Assembly (NCBI RefSeq): GCF_963678635.1
Contig: NC_087071.1
Span: forward strand, 3,611,624 to 3,675,623
Reading direction: 5' to 3'
DNA from: Symsagittifera roscoffensis
Taxonomy: Eukaryota; Xenacoelomorpha; Acoela; Convolutidae
DNA length: 64,000 bases
In this document: one piece after another, positions 31,079 through 42,600 of the stretch
How positions within the stretch are numbered: the stretch's first letter is position 1
Layout of the letters: the number at the start of each line of letters is the position of its first letter
Translations under genes and position numbers: made by a program
The notes under the pieces: model-generated
Database searches by the model: none
Told to the model about the DNA's origin: nothing
The model's input: only the letters and a program-made list of their open reading frames with translations

Positions 31079-31617
31079 CATTCTGCGATAGCATCGAATC
31101 ATTTGAAAAACATTTTCGTTATGGCTAGTAAAACATCAAGTTGGCTTTGAAACAATTAACAATCGATCAGCGACTAAAGAATCCGCAAAACCTATGCGAT
31201 GATTTGACAACGAAAACTAAAAAAACTCTTCAAATCGATTTTGTTTAGCATAAAACTCATTCTTATAACCATGAGTAAGATACATCTTAATTTGCCGTTT
31301 AATTTTTATTTTGTTAAAGTGATTTATAGTCTCATCATTGCACCTAGAATAATTAAACTTCAATATTTCTGTTTCTTGAAAATTCGATTCTGAAGCTTTT
31401 TAAAAAGAACTATTTAATTAAAATGTGTTCAATTTAATGTTAACTGGTTCTTGTGTAACAGACGGCAGTTTATTTCTTGTACCGAAAAGTCAAGTTTACG
31501 AAATAACCACGAGTGTCTGTTTGCCGAAAAAAATCCTTGACTAAATTGCCTATTCCGGATGTTTGTCGCTCGAAAGTAATTTAAGTGAATCATTCACTCG
31601 CTAAGGTAGAGTCAAAG

Positions 31618-31747
31618 AAGGTGATGATTTTCGCTTATTTTTCAACCAGAAAATAAATCGAAGGTGATGATTTTCGCCTATTTTTCAACCGGAAAATAAA
31701 TCGAAGGTGATGATTTTCGCTTATTTTTCAACCAGAAAATAAATCGA
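31618..31747. repeat. Three tandem 43-bp repeats
   Basis: AAGGTGATGATTTTCGC starts at 31,618, 31,661 and 31,704; units are almost identical, implying recent duplication. Confidence 0.95.
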
Positions 31748-32207
31748 AATTTGATCACGCTCAAATTTGTTTTTTCGAGGATTGTCTACAGATATAAATT
31801 CAGAGAGCTGGTTTTTTGACCTCGTTATGATCTGTCAGTTTAGTTTTGTATTTATTAGGCTGCCGTTTTGAAGTGAAGCTGAACATATTTTCTACAGTAC
31901 AAGTACAGTACTATAAACTTCTCCCGCATTTTCGGCAACTTCAGCAATTTGATTCATCGCACTCTTGTTTGAAAATTGCAAAAGGCCGTCCAGTTTTTAG
32001 GTTTCCTAGGTTACAGATTGTTTATTATCAGGCAGCTGGATAAGTTTGGTGTTTTCTCAATTGAAATTTCTAAATTACAGCCGAATTTTTTTCTGATTGC
32101 TCGAATGTTTTTTTTTACTCCGAGCTTGATTACACTAGCTTTGCCAGAAAAGTTAAACAAAACGAAGTTTTGAGTTGAACTCATGAAAATCTGAATCATT
32201 AAGCGTC

Positions 32208-32430
32208 TTTAAACGTAGTGGAGACTACCTTTTTACTTGTGATCATTTTCGGTTTTCTTTTCAGGAATATATCGCGCTATTTTATCAAGCTAAGTTTTGG
32301 GCTTTGTACCGACCATTTAAAAATGGTGAGGAACTTATTATTCTTGTGATCTAGTTTTTTCTCTTCTTTTTTCCATGCAGAATCAGGTGCCGCAATTAAT
32401 CATTGGAATGGGTCGTAAATCTACTGAAAA
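32208..32430 (+). repeat. Dispersed repeat copy C (fragment)
   Basis: AAACGTAGTGGAGACT, ACCGACCATT and GGTGCCGCAATTAATCATTGG-like words match copy A around 24,860, 25,690 and 25,760, with a large internal deletion. Confidence 0.5.
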
Positions 32431-32728
32431 TATCAAATACCTTGAATGTGGCCGAGACAGATATGTCATGCTAAAATTGAATCGAATTTTGTTAATTGCG
32501 CAGAAGCAGCTATCGAAATCATAGGAAACTTGGGTGAAAGGTTTTTCAAGACTTTTTCAGTTAAGATAAGCAATGATACTCTTGTAGTATCGCTGTTTGG
32601 GTTGGGGGGGGGGGGTTGAGTCCGGTGATGGTCTAAGCCAATTAATTTGAGGATTTGGTGATAACTTACAATGAGAGGCAAAAATTTCAGTCTCTACAAA
32701 AAAAATCTGGTCAACAACAGAAAATGTG

Positions 32729-32793
32729 ATCCCCGAGTGGCTCGAAACCTAGCCTCTATTCTTTGAGTCACACATCTTAGCCAATATACCAAC
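32729..32793 (-). other. tRNA-like sequence (SINE head or pseudo-tRNA)
   Basis: The minus strand reads TTGGCTAAGATGTGTGACTC, then AGGTTTCGAGCC, in box A / anticodon / box B order. Stems are imperfect. Confidence 0.35.
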
Positions 32794-33844
32794 CCGTCTG
32801 GAAAGAGTAAGATTAAGAAATTAATGACCAGTAAAGAGCTTCATTAATTTTAGGTTTAAACCTATAAACAGAAAGGAGGAAAGGTAAGATTCAAAGTTTT
32901 GATCTGAGTTTTAAACTAAAGATTAATGCAGTTTAAATTGAGTTATGGGGTTGTCAAAAACAACTCTATGGCTTCAAATATGTTGTCTCTTGATGCATTC
33001 AGCAATATCGGCAAATAAACAGCAATCAATAACACCGTTCGTAGCTTTCTTTCACGCGGGTGATCGGATCCTTCGACGTTTCGCTGTGATTTACAGATTC
33101 GTGAACACGACTGGCTGGTCTCAATCTACATAACGGGAGGTAAAGTAACCAACCATCTGACCAAATTCTGTTCCGGGCAAAATTCTACGGTAGCTCACCT
33201 GTAGCATAACTTCAGCCCCCCCCCCCCCGCCGACAACAAATTCCAAAAAACCTAGGTTTTTTCGAGACGTATCCGCTAAAAACCCATTTTTCTTTTATTT
33301 CCCGACCCGTGGTTGTTTTGTGCATGGGTACGACAAATTTGACTTTGAGCAAATTTTCTGGGTTCTCCAAATCTTTATTTACAATTTCTGATTTTTGAAG
33401 ATCCCTCGAACAAATTTCAAATTTTTTGACATAAGGCATAAAATCCACTGCCGTTTTTGAGCTTACTTCAATTACAGTGGGATCTTGGCAGACTGGAATT
33501 TGGCATTTTTTGGCAAAAAAGAGAGCAAATTTTTAATATATCGAAACACTATTTTTGTTTTTTGATAATCGAAGTTTTCTCAAATATAAATGTTACCGAC
33601 AACTACTGCTAAGGGTTCGCTTATTGTCTATTCTTATTTTTACTCTCACAATCCAGATTGGACCAACAAGACCGACGGGACAGTGTCGGAATTTTTTCAG
33701 TAAGTGTTTGCTCAAATCAAATACAATTGATCTCATCTGATTTTTAGTTTGATTTGCGAAGTCGAATGATAGCAACGCTAACAACTGCTATTGAACGGCT
33801 ACTTCTTTTATGTGAGCGTATTTTTTCCCGGTTCAAATTGCAGA

Positions 33845-33912
33845 CCAGTTGGTTTTGTGGTTAAAAAGTTTGACGTGGATATTAAATGTATAGACCCGGT
33901 TTCGAATCCCGA
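33845..33912 (+). other. tRNA-like sequence (SINE head or pseudo-tRNA)
   Basis: TTTTGTGGTTAAAAAGTTTG resembles box A and GACCCGGTTTCGAATCCC matches box B well. No clean cloverleaf. Confidence 0.35.
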
Positions 33913-35597
33913 TGAAAGCCAGTTTGTTGATCAGTTAAATCTGTTGCATCTATCACGAATTGTAATTTGTTAGCAAGTTTTTGAGGTTTTATTGCTGCAT
34001 TCCGGATGATTAGTATCAGTTAGTAGCTGCAGTGATTCTGGCTCCAGTTTAAGTTGTCATTTGGCTGAATGTCTCAAAGATTTGATAGCAATTATTTAGT
34101 CACTATCCTTTTTCTCAAAGATAGTTTGAGATGAAACAGTTAATGGTGTTTTGAGTTTTTTGTTAAGGGTCGTTTTAACTAATGTGACCTGATAGAATTC
34201 AAAAGCGCCTCGCAACAGTAAAATTACGCTGTAGTTAGGCGGTAGATTTTTGCGACTATGCGAGGCGGGGAGGGGAGTTATATTATGAAGGCTGGCATAT
34301 TCAGGCCAGGTATGAAGAACATTTTTTGTTTAAAAACTATCTCAAAAACTTCATTTAAAAAATGGTTGTCAGGGGGAATAGAAAAACTCATTAAGGCAAC
34401 TGTAAGTTAATCACAATTTTAGTTAACACCCGAAGTTTGACTGCATAAAAAAAACAATCTAGGAAGAAAACTTGCTTCATTTTCTTCAAAATTCAAGGCC
34501 AAGTTTTAGTTGTGTTCGTTGTCACTCACGTTGTGTTTCACCGAAATATGTCATAAAATATTTTTTTTGAACTGGATTTATCAGTATAACATCGGTGGAA
34601 CATTGTCGAGAAGCATTTCTTGTCAAATTTGCTGTATAAAATAGTCCGTAGTCTTATACAGTTGTTAAATTATTTTTTTCGGGTGGATTTTTTCAAAAAT
34701 TATCCCACAGTGGAAAAATCCGGAAAAAAAAAACACTTCGAATATGAATGACATCAAATCAAAAAAGCTAAGACTTCTTCAACTCATCAATAGTGTTTTG
34801 GACTTATGGTTGGGGACTTATTTTGCTGGCCGTTTTAAATTCGAAGAGCTATCTTTCACCTGTCATACTTTTTATGATTCAAAATATTACTCGGTTGAAC
34901 ACAGTCAAACAAAATTATCTTTTTTTATCAAACAGGGTCGAATGTTTTTCTTGTATAACTTTTAGGTGAAGCATAATTGGCTTCGGTCGAAAATTAAATC
35001 GCGAGCCAAGAGCCGAGATGTTATTTTGATCACTGTGTTTTTGATGAATGTCAGATGGGAAAACTCGACCTTAACTTGTTTGACTTCACACAATCATTTA
35101 TTGATGTTTTCATGCTAGTCAAGATAACAAATTCAAACTAAAATGAGCAGAAAAATTAATGGTTGCTGTTTTTGAGGTTTTTTTTCTCACAGGTATTAAA
35201 AACTGTCTTTACATATCAAAAAAGTCTGCTCAGTTGCAAATTTTCTGCTGTAAAATTGAGTTCGCTCTGATAATAAAATAATCTCAGGTTTATGTGACGA
35301 TATCAAAAAAATTTAAAGGCTTTCTACAACTTTCATCAGCTAATGCGAATAAAACAGCATCACAATTTCTTTCAAACAGCTTTCTCACGCTCATCATAAA
35401 AAGGGTCAAAAACTCAATTTAATTTGAAACTTTTATGAACAAAAAATACAATTTGCTTAGTTTATTTGCTACTGAATCCATAGCAGAAGATTTGAATCAT
35501 ATTAGTTTTTAACTGTATATTTTAATTTGGTTAAAACAACATCAATTGCCTTCGAAATCCTAGTCGCCGTTTTTTTCCAGTTTTCAAAACGAGTTGG

Positions 35598-35606
35598 TAT
35601 ATTTAA
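35598..35606 (+). promoter_or_regulatory. TATA-like box (TATATTTAA)
   Basis: 61-69 bp upstream of the aminopeptidase ATG, a position compatible with a short 5' UTR. In AT-rich DNA this can occur by chance. Confidence 0.3.
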
Positions 35607-35666
35607 GTCAGAAATCAGAAACTTTGTGACTTTTCGTGTTTTTGGTTTTCTCTCAAAATTGGAATT

Positions 35667-36618
35667 ATGATTTCAAAAATAATTGTTTTGATTGCCATTC
35701 TGTATATTGGACGCTGCAACGAAATTGATCAGAAAATGTTGCAAAAATCTTCGAATGGAACATCCAACAAAAATTATCGACTTGACATAAACTTTTACCC
35801 GGATAGCCAAAAAGTAAACCTTAGTTACCTTACCAAAGACCAGAAAATTACAGGAACAACTGAAATTTATATTCTAAACAAACAGAAAACAAAAATCAAC
35901 GAAGTTACCCTTAACAGTTATAATATTACTGTTAGAAAAGTCCAGCTTAAATCAATTGATGGCAAACTTGTTCAGCAGAAAGGGTTTGGTTTGCTTCCAC
36001 AATATGAAAAACTGGTCGTAACTTTAAGCGAAGATTTAACAACCGACTTTATTTTATTTGTCGAATTTGAAAGTCGTGTGAATAGTTTTGAAAGTATGGA
36101 AAATAGAATTGGAGCTTATTTACTAGTTGATGAAAACAACAACAAAACGATTGGTTTGGCAACGCAGTTTCAGTCATCTTTTGCGAGGACTGTTTTTCCC
36201 TGCTTTGACGAACCCTATTTCCGAACAAAATTCAAGCTAAATTTTACAGTTTTACAAGACCCGAACAGAGAATTTGACATGATTTTGGGCAACGAAGGCG
36301 AAATAAACAGAGCCGATATAAAATCCCAGCCAATCGGAGCCGAGTTTAACCAAACAGTTCCTATTCCGACTTACTTGGTAGCGTTCGCCGTTCTGAAAAG
36401 CTCACACTACCAAGTAGTATTACAGTTTGATTACTTTGATAAATTAGTCCGAGTCATTATTCCCAAAAACGACTTGAAACTTTGGAAAAACGGAACTTTT
36501 GAAAAAGAATTGAAGTATTTTATTCCCTTTACGATCAGCTATTGTGAAAATAAATTCGGATTTCCTTGGAAAATGTCAAGCAAGATTGACATTTTGTTTG
36601 CTGATATGGTAGCAGGAG
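35667..36618 (+). CDS. Aminopeptidase exon 1: signal peptide and N-terminal domain
   Basis: ATG at 35,667. MISKIIVLIAILYIGRC is a signal peptide or signal anchor. NYRLDINFYPDS begins the M1 N-terminal domain; several N-glycosylation sites follow (for example NLSY, NITV, NFTV). FPCFDEP is at about residues 180-186, and PTYLVAFAV precedes the catalytic domain. Donor GGAG|GTATTA, phase 1. Read-through would add only RVVINRKRK-type residues and a stop. Confidence 0.9.
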
Positions 36619-39600
36619 GTATTAGGGTTGTCATCAATAGAAAAAGAAAATAACAGGGAAGTTATTAGATAAAACAAAAACTTTTTTCCTAAATCAATTT
36701 GCAAAATAGCGGACCTTGTTAAACCTCTTCCCCCCAAGAGTGCAAAAGACACATTAATGAGAAAACCCTGCATAGGGTTGGTTATACTTTACTAAACACC
36801 ATGGGTACCATTTAAAAAACGACAGTTTGCGGCAAAGCAATTTACTATCTGAACTCTAGAATTGGTTCGCAACAAAATGATTAAGCAACCCGGGTTGACA
36901 GAAATACTAGTCATAAAAATCTCATTAATGCAGTTTTAAATCATTCCATAGATAAAAAAATTCGTATGAAAACAGAATGACTATCATTTTTTTCAGTAAT
37001 AAAATTGTAGGCAGTAGCTGATTTGGGGGGGGGGGGGGCTTGACCCCTTAGGGACTTGACCCCCTGACTACTCAAAAGGTTCCCCTTAATTACTGTTTTC
37101 CGCCACACATTTTTGGCTGACCGACTTTAAATTTGAATACTCGCATCCAGTTTTAAGGGTTAGTAATCGATTATATTATGATCTTATTACCAATCTTACA
37201 AAAAATCAGAAAAAAATGACTATAATCAATTATTAATTGGTTCTAATCTCTATTTTTCAAATAAAATAAAATCAATTGTAATACAATTCAAAAAATTACA
37301 CAAATATAAAACGTTTATCACAAGATTCAATTCATTCTTCTTGCACAAAAAATCTATTATTATCGAATAAACTCGATTGTACTCCCTTTTGTTGGTTCAT
37401 TTTGTTTTCGACCTTTCACTTGAATGGCTTATATTGGCTTATACTTGAATGGCTAAAATTATATCTTTCAACCACTGGTCACCAGAAAAATTAGTCTCAA
37501 TTACTACATTGATCAACTACCAGTTGAAACGTTTGGTCTCACTTCCTGTAAACACAACTTCGATCTCAAATCCTGTCTACTTCGATCTCAACTTTGATCC
37601 CAAATCCTGACATACTGAACTTCGATCTTAAATGCTGACCTACTGATCCCAAATACTGACCTACTTCGATCTGAACTTCGATCCCAAATACTGATGCAAT
37701 CCCAAATACTGACCTAATTCGGCGATATGCTGGGCGTTGTCTTTCCAAACACTCTCAAGCCATGGACTACAATTACTTAATTTATTCGGTTTTAAGCTTC
37801 CAAAATCAGTATTCGTAATTGACGCAATCCCAAATACTGACCTAAATTGGTGATGTGCTGTGTGTTGTGTTTCCATAAAGTCTCAACCCAATGACTACAA
37901 ATATTGAATTTATTCGGCGTTATGCTTCCAAAATCAGTATTTGAGATTGAGGCAATCCCAAATACTGGCCTAAATTGGCGATATGCTGAGTGTTGTATTT
38001 CCATACCTTCTCAAACCGATGAATACAAAAACTGAACTAATCCGGTGTTGTGTTTCTAAAATACTAAAAGCTGACATCCACCTATTTAGTTGAAAAATAT
38101 TTTGAGATTCGTTCTTGGATTCCGCTGACAATGGTTAAGTCCTTGCTTTTAAATTCCGCATTGCTATAGATAAGAAATCCAGCTCTAGCTTTTAATTGTT
38201 CATATGCAAGTTCAGTAGAAGACATTTGCGGTTTCCTCTTACAAGTTTTGCGGATTCCACTTACGTTTGCGGATTTCACTTACATTTTGTGGAATCTACT
38301 TACAGTTGCGGAATCCAGAGCAACTAGCTTTATTCGCTTGTTGCGAAATCCGCGGCACAACAAATATGCCGACAAAATTTACGTTAAAGGCATTTGTACG
38401 CGGAATCCACGGAAATTTTGTAAGAGGAATTCACTGACATTTTGGAACATGTTTTAAGGTTTATCTATGGAATCCAGGAACATACAGACACAAAATTGTG
38501 CGCCATTCCACTGCACAGTTTGGCCTCGTAAGGGAGTTTTTTTGTATTAAATCAATTAATCTTTTAAATTCTATCGGAAGAAAATCACGATTATAAATCT
38601 TTTAAACAACTAATTTTGGTAATTTTAATCAATTATAATTGTCAAAATTCAACATATTAATCAGATATAGTCGATTATGTACGCCTGAACTTGCGATTAT
38701 GTACGCCTGAATTTGTATGTAGGTAAGCATGAAAGAAAGTCTGGAAAATTCCTTTGCGGTTCAAAAAAAAATGGTCAAAATAGAGTTCTTATAGTCATTT
38801 GGAAGAGCTCAGAAGTTGAATTTGGTCGTCCTAAAATATTCTTATGGCTAGTGTTTTTCTATCACTGAAATCGTATCAATAGTTATTTTACCTAGTAGAA
38901 AATTGTCGGTTTTTGTTTTTATCATATATAAAAACACATATTATCAATTTTGTTTCACTTTGTTTGTTTTGTGATTTGCCTTAAAACACAACAGGCCAGA
39001 ACTTTGTCAAATGAAACAATTAATCAATTAATTGGCAACAGCATTGTAGATTTAACTTGCTGGTCATGCGAGTTTCACAAATGGAACTTCTAAACGGACA
39101 TTTTTGACTTGCAATTGAAAATAAAATTTTTGACGAACAACGAAGTTTTCATTGCAGCAAAAACGCAAATGATTTACTTTTAAATTGCATAAAAACAAAC
39201 TTAAAGCGTTTTTGATTTTTTCTAGGCTTGCAAAAAATGCGTATCATTTAGTTTTTATAAGTCAAAATTAGATGATGCGTATTTTTATAAAAGATGATGC
39301 GTATTTTTATAAACTATTTTTAAAAACTATTTTCTTCCCACTTGGTTGCTGTGGGAAGAAATGCACAGCAACCAAGTTTCCATGCCGTAAAGGCTGGCTG
39401 TGTGATTTGGGATTCATTTCATGGAACTGCTAAGCAGAGAATCTAAAATAATATGCTTTGAAATAAACTTTCCCCTCCGAAACATTTTCTTAATGCTATA
39501 AGAGCGGTTTTTGAGCGGTTTTTGTGAATAAATCGATGAAAACCGCTCAAACCGCTCATTTTGAAGCAAGATTTCGAGCGTAATTGTCTAAAAAAGCTGC

Positions 39601-42600
39601 TCAAACAGCTCAAACTGGCTTCAAATTAGGTGAAAAATCTTGACTCAGGGACTTTAAGCCACAAGATACAAAGCGGCTATGGCTTCGAGTTGGGTTTTGC
39701 ACGTGATTTTATGTACCTTCAAGCAAAAGATTTAGAGAATTAAGTACAGCATCATTTTTAAAGTCCACTTGAATTGTGGTTGCGAATCGGAAATAAGGTT
39801 AAAAAATATAAGCATCGGGATAAACTATCTTGATATTCACAAGAGCAATTTAAAGATATGCGAGGAAAAATAAGCGCAGCAATTAGAAAAGAAAATAAAG
39901 ATATTTTGAAAAACTAACTCTGCAATTAACTTATTTTAACAGTTTTTTTTTTTGAAGGATACTTTTATTTGTGTGCAAAATTTTTTTTTTCACGTATTTC
40001 AACTTCAATGGATGAAAAAGTTTAAAAATGATTTTTTTTGTTGCCAATTAAAAATATTCATTTGACAAGTTTCACTTTTGACTTGCAGAAACTATTTAGT
40101 GACTTGCAGAAACTAAATAAATTGTAATAAAGTAAAAAGTGACAACCTTTTGCCAGGAATGGAAAACTCTGGTTTGATTCTCATCAACCGAAAAACCTTA
40201 GAAGTTGGCGTTTCAGCTGTTGTCTACTTGCTGTTCCACGAATTAAATCACCAGTGGGCGGGGGGACTTATAACTAATGAGTGGTGGAGTGAAATATGGT
40301 TGACAGAAGGTTTGATTGCACGAATTTGTACAAATTTGGTTTCAATTTTTTTGTTTAACCCTAACAGTAATCATTGTTCCTTTTTGAAATGTTGACTTTT
40401 CCTTTCCCCAAAACATTTGTTTTTCTATTTTTTGAAAAACTAATTAATCGTTTTCTGAATATAATAAGTTTTAGCAAAACTTTGACCCAGGCTTGTTACA
40501 ATTTAAAAACTGCACTGTAATATGTCATAACTATCAAAACTATAAATGTCATAAATATGTCATAACTATAAAAACTGCACTGTATAGTTATGACGGAAAA
40601 AAGATATTGATTTCTCACACCAAAGTTTCTTTTATTGGTAACCCAAACAACCCCGGTTAAAATGATTGCCTTACTTATACTTGTGTCTTAAAAATTGAAG
40701 TTATCCAGGTAAAATTTTTAGTAAACACCGATGAAAGAAGTTTCTTAAACTGGGACTAGTTTAGGACTATGTACAGATACGGGTTCTCTACTAGTGATGA
40801 TAGTAGACTTCTAGACTAAGATTAGATTAAGAGACAAAAAAGTATTGAGGATCTAAGTTAGCTAAAAAGTTAAAACTCAGTGTAAGAAGTTGAATTTGAA
40901 TTGTTATTTAAAAAAACAGTGAACATAAATCAGATATCCAAAGGCCGATTCGCTAACCCAGGTACTCTTAATTACGAAACTAAGCATAAACAGCTCAACC
41001 TTTCACATTCCTCGCCTCGAAAAATTATCGAAGAGCACCAATGCTCAAATATTGAAATTATGCATTTACCATCCACTCAAGGCAGTCGCCCGATTGGCAA
41101 GAGAAAGCACTGAAAAAGAGATTCACTTGCATGAAACTCAACAAAACAAATTATTTACTGCCTAATTAAGTGAGTTAAAGCAATTGTATGATGACAAATT
41201 TATAGTAATCATTTCGGGTTACAAAAATTAAACTTAGGTCTCTAAAAAGCCAGAGATTAAGAAAACTTCGCGACTCACAAACAAAAAAACTTGAAACCGG
41301 GGGCTGAATTTCCGGTTAAAACAGAAAATAGATGTCTGTCCTCAGATTTTTTCACTAGACTAATGAAGACTAGTTCTCTTAACAATGATGGTGGCCGTCT
41401 CGTCTGGGTTGGTCTAGTGTTGTGCCTAACCTGTAAATACGAGATCTTCCGCGGATGTGGTGACTTCATAGGCAAAGAAGCTTTTCTCTTGGGCATCCCT
41501 GTGGGTTTCGACTTTGAGGAGCCTTGAACAAAAGTTGGACCGGTTCCCAGTTGCTCGCAGTTTTTGTTATCAAGCTTTACTACGACGTTTTTTTTCTACG
41601 ATGCGTTTGAGGGCTTAAATTTTCTGCTGGATTTCGTCGTTTTGGGTCTTTTTCTCTAATTGGTTTTCGTTCGTTTGTTGTTGGCTATCTAATAAAATAA
41701 TGGGTGGTGTCCTTGGTTCTTCAACACTAGAGTTTGAAAATTTCGGCTGGACTGTGGTCATGGGTTGGAGACTGATCAGTGATGGGCTCCAGATTCACCG
41801 TTCGTAGTTCCTCTTTTTTATTATAGGTGGATTTGTGAGCTGAAAGGTGTTGTGTTTGTACAGGGTTAACTCGAGTATGTGGCTTATGATCTTGTAGGAG
41901 AGAGAAATCTTTAGAGTCGTCATCGGTTATGATCTAGATTGACATCTTCAGAGGTGATTGTAAAGCCTCAACTTTTTCCGACCTTTGGCTCTGACCAGGA
42001 TCTGTTCAATGTCACTTTCCGTAAAAAATTGGGAATCTAAGACGCTTACTTTGTTCTTTTTTTTAAAACTGAAATGAACGAGCCAGCAAAATTGAACTCC
42101 CACTCTTGGTTTGGTTCTACGACCGGTGGGAGTTTTTCGAGGTTCCCTTGTTTTGTTAATCGCTGTAGATTTTTACCTGTTTTTAAGCACTCGATGCAAT
42201 TGTCTCCATGAACTTGGATTTCACGATAGATTTTCAGCCGCCAGATGTAGCGTGTTGCCAGGCTCTTCATGGTAGTTCTCAAGCATGCCGAGATCTTCCG
42301 TCTAAATAAAAGCATTCCCGATTGACATGTAAATCATTATTATAGGGTTTACTGTAATTTTCCATCTGTAATACGTCCTGCTTTCGATCTTTACCCTTTA
42401 GCTTTAGTTTTACTTTTAAGAGAATATCTTGTGTTTTAAGTAGATTCATGAATTTCGAGTCAAAATTCTGGGCCAAAAGAATGGAAACATTTTATGCTTT
42501 ATCGTTTTCGAACTTTTATTTTAAATAACAGTTTGATCTTAAGAAATGCTCGTCGGGTAACTTGTACTGGGTACAAAAGGAAAGGGCTTTACTTACAAGC

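Larger units (their letters stand above)
31079..35597. other. Intergenic region between UPF3 and the aminopeptidase gene
   Basis: AT-rich with no supported gene. Contains three 43-bp repeats, a fragment of the dispersed repeat, two tRNA-like sequences and G or C homopolymers at about 32,604 and 33,216. Short ORFs here show no family resemblance. Confidence 0.6.
36619..40156 (+). other. Aminopeptidase intron 1
   Basis: 3.5 kb, no gene. Contains a G-run (about 37,024-37,039), ~128-bp tandem repeats, a short GCGGATTCC repeat, a perfect hairpin and a GAGCGG inverted repeat. Confidence 0.8.

Noticed and set aside
35667-36653. A stand-alone 328-residue aminopeptidase N-terminal protein
   Set aside because: The GT donor at 36,619 and a phase-matched exon 2 restoring GGMEN and HEXXH show that it is exon 1; the last residues are intron read-through.
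40901-41113. Plus-strand 70-codon ORF
   Set aside because: It spans the inner edge of the LTR; no domain.
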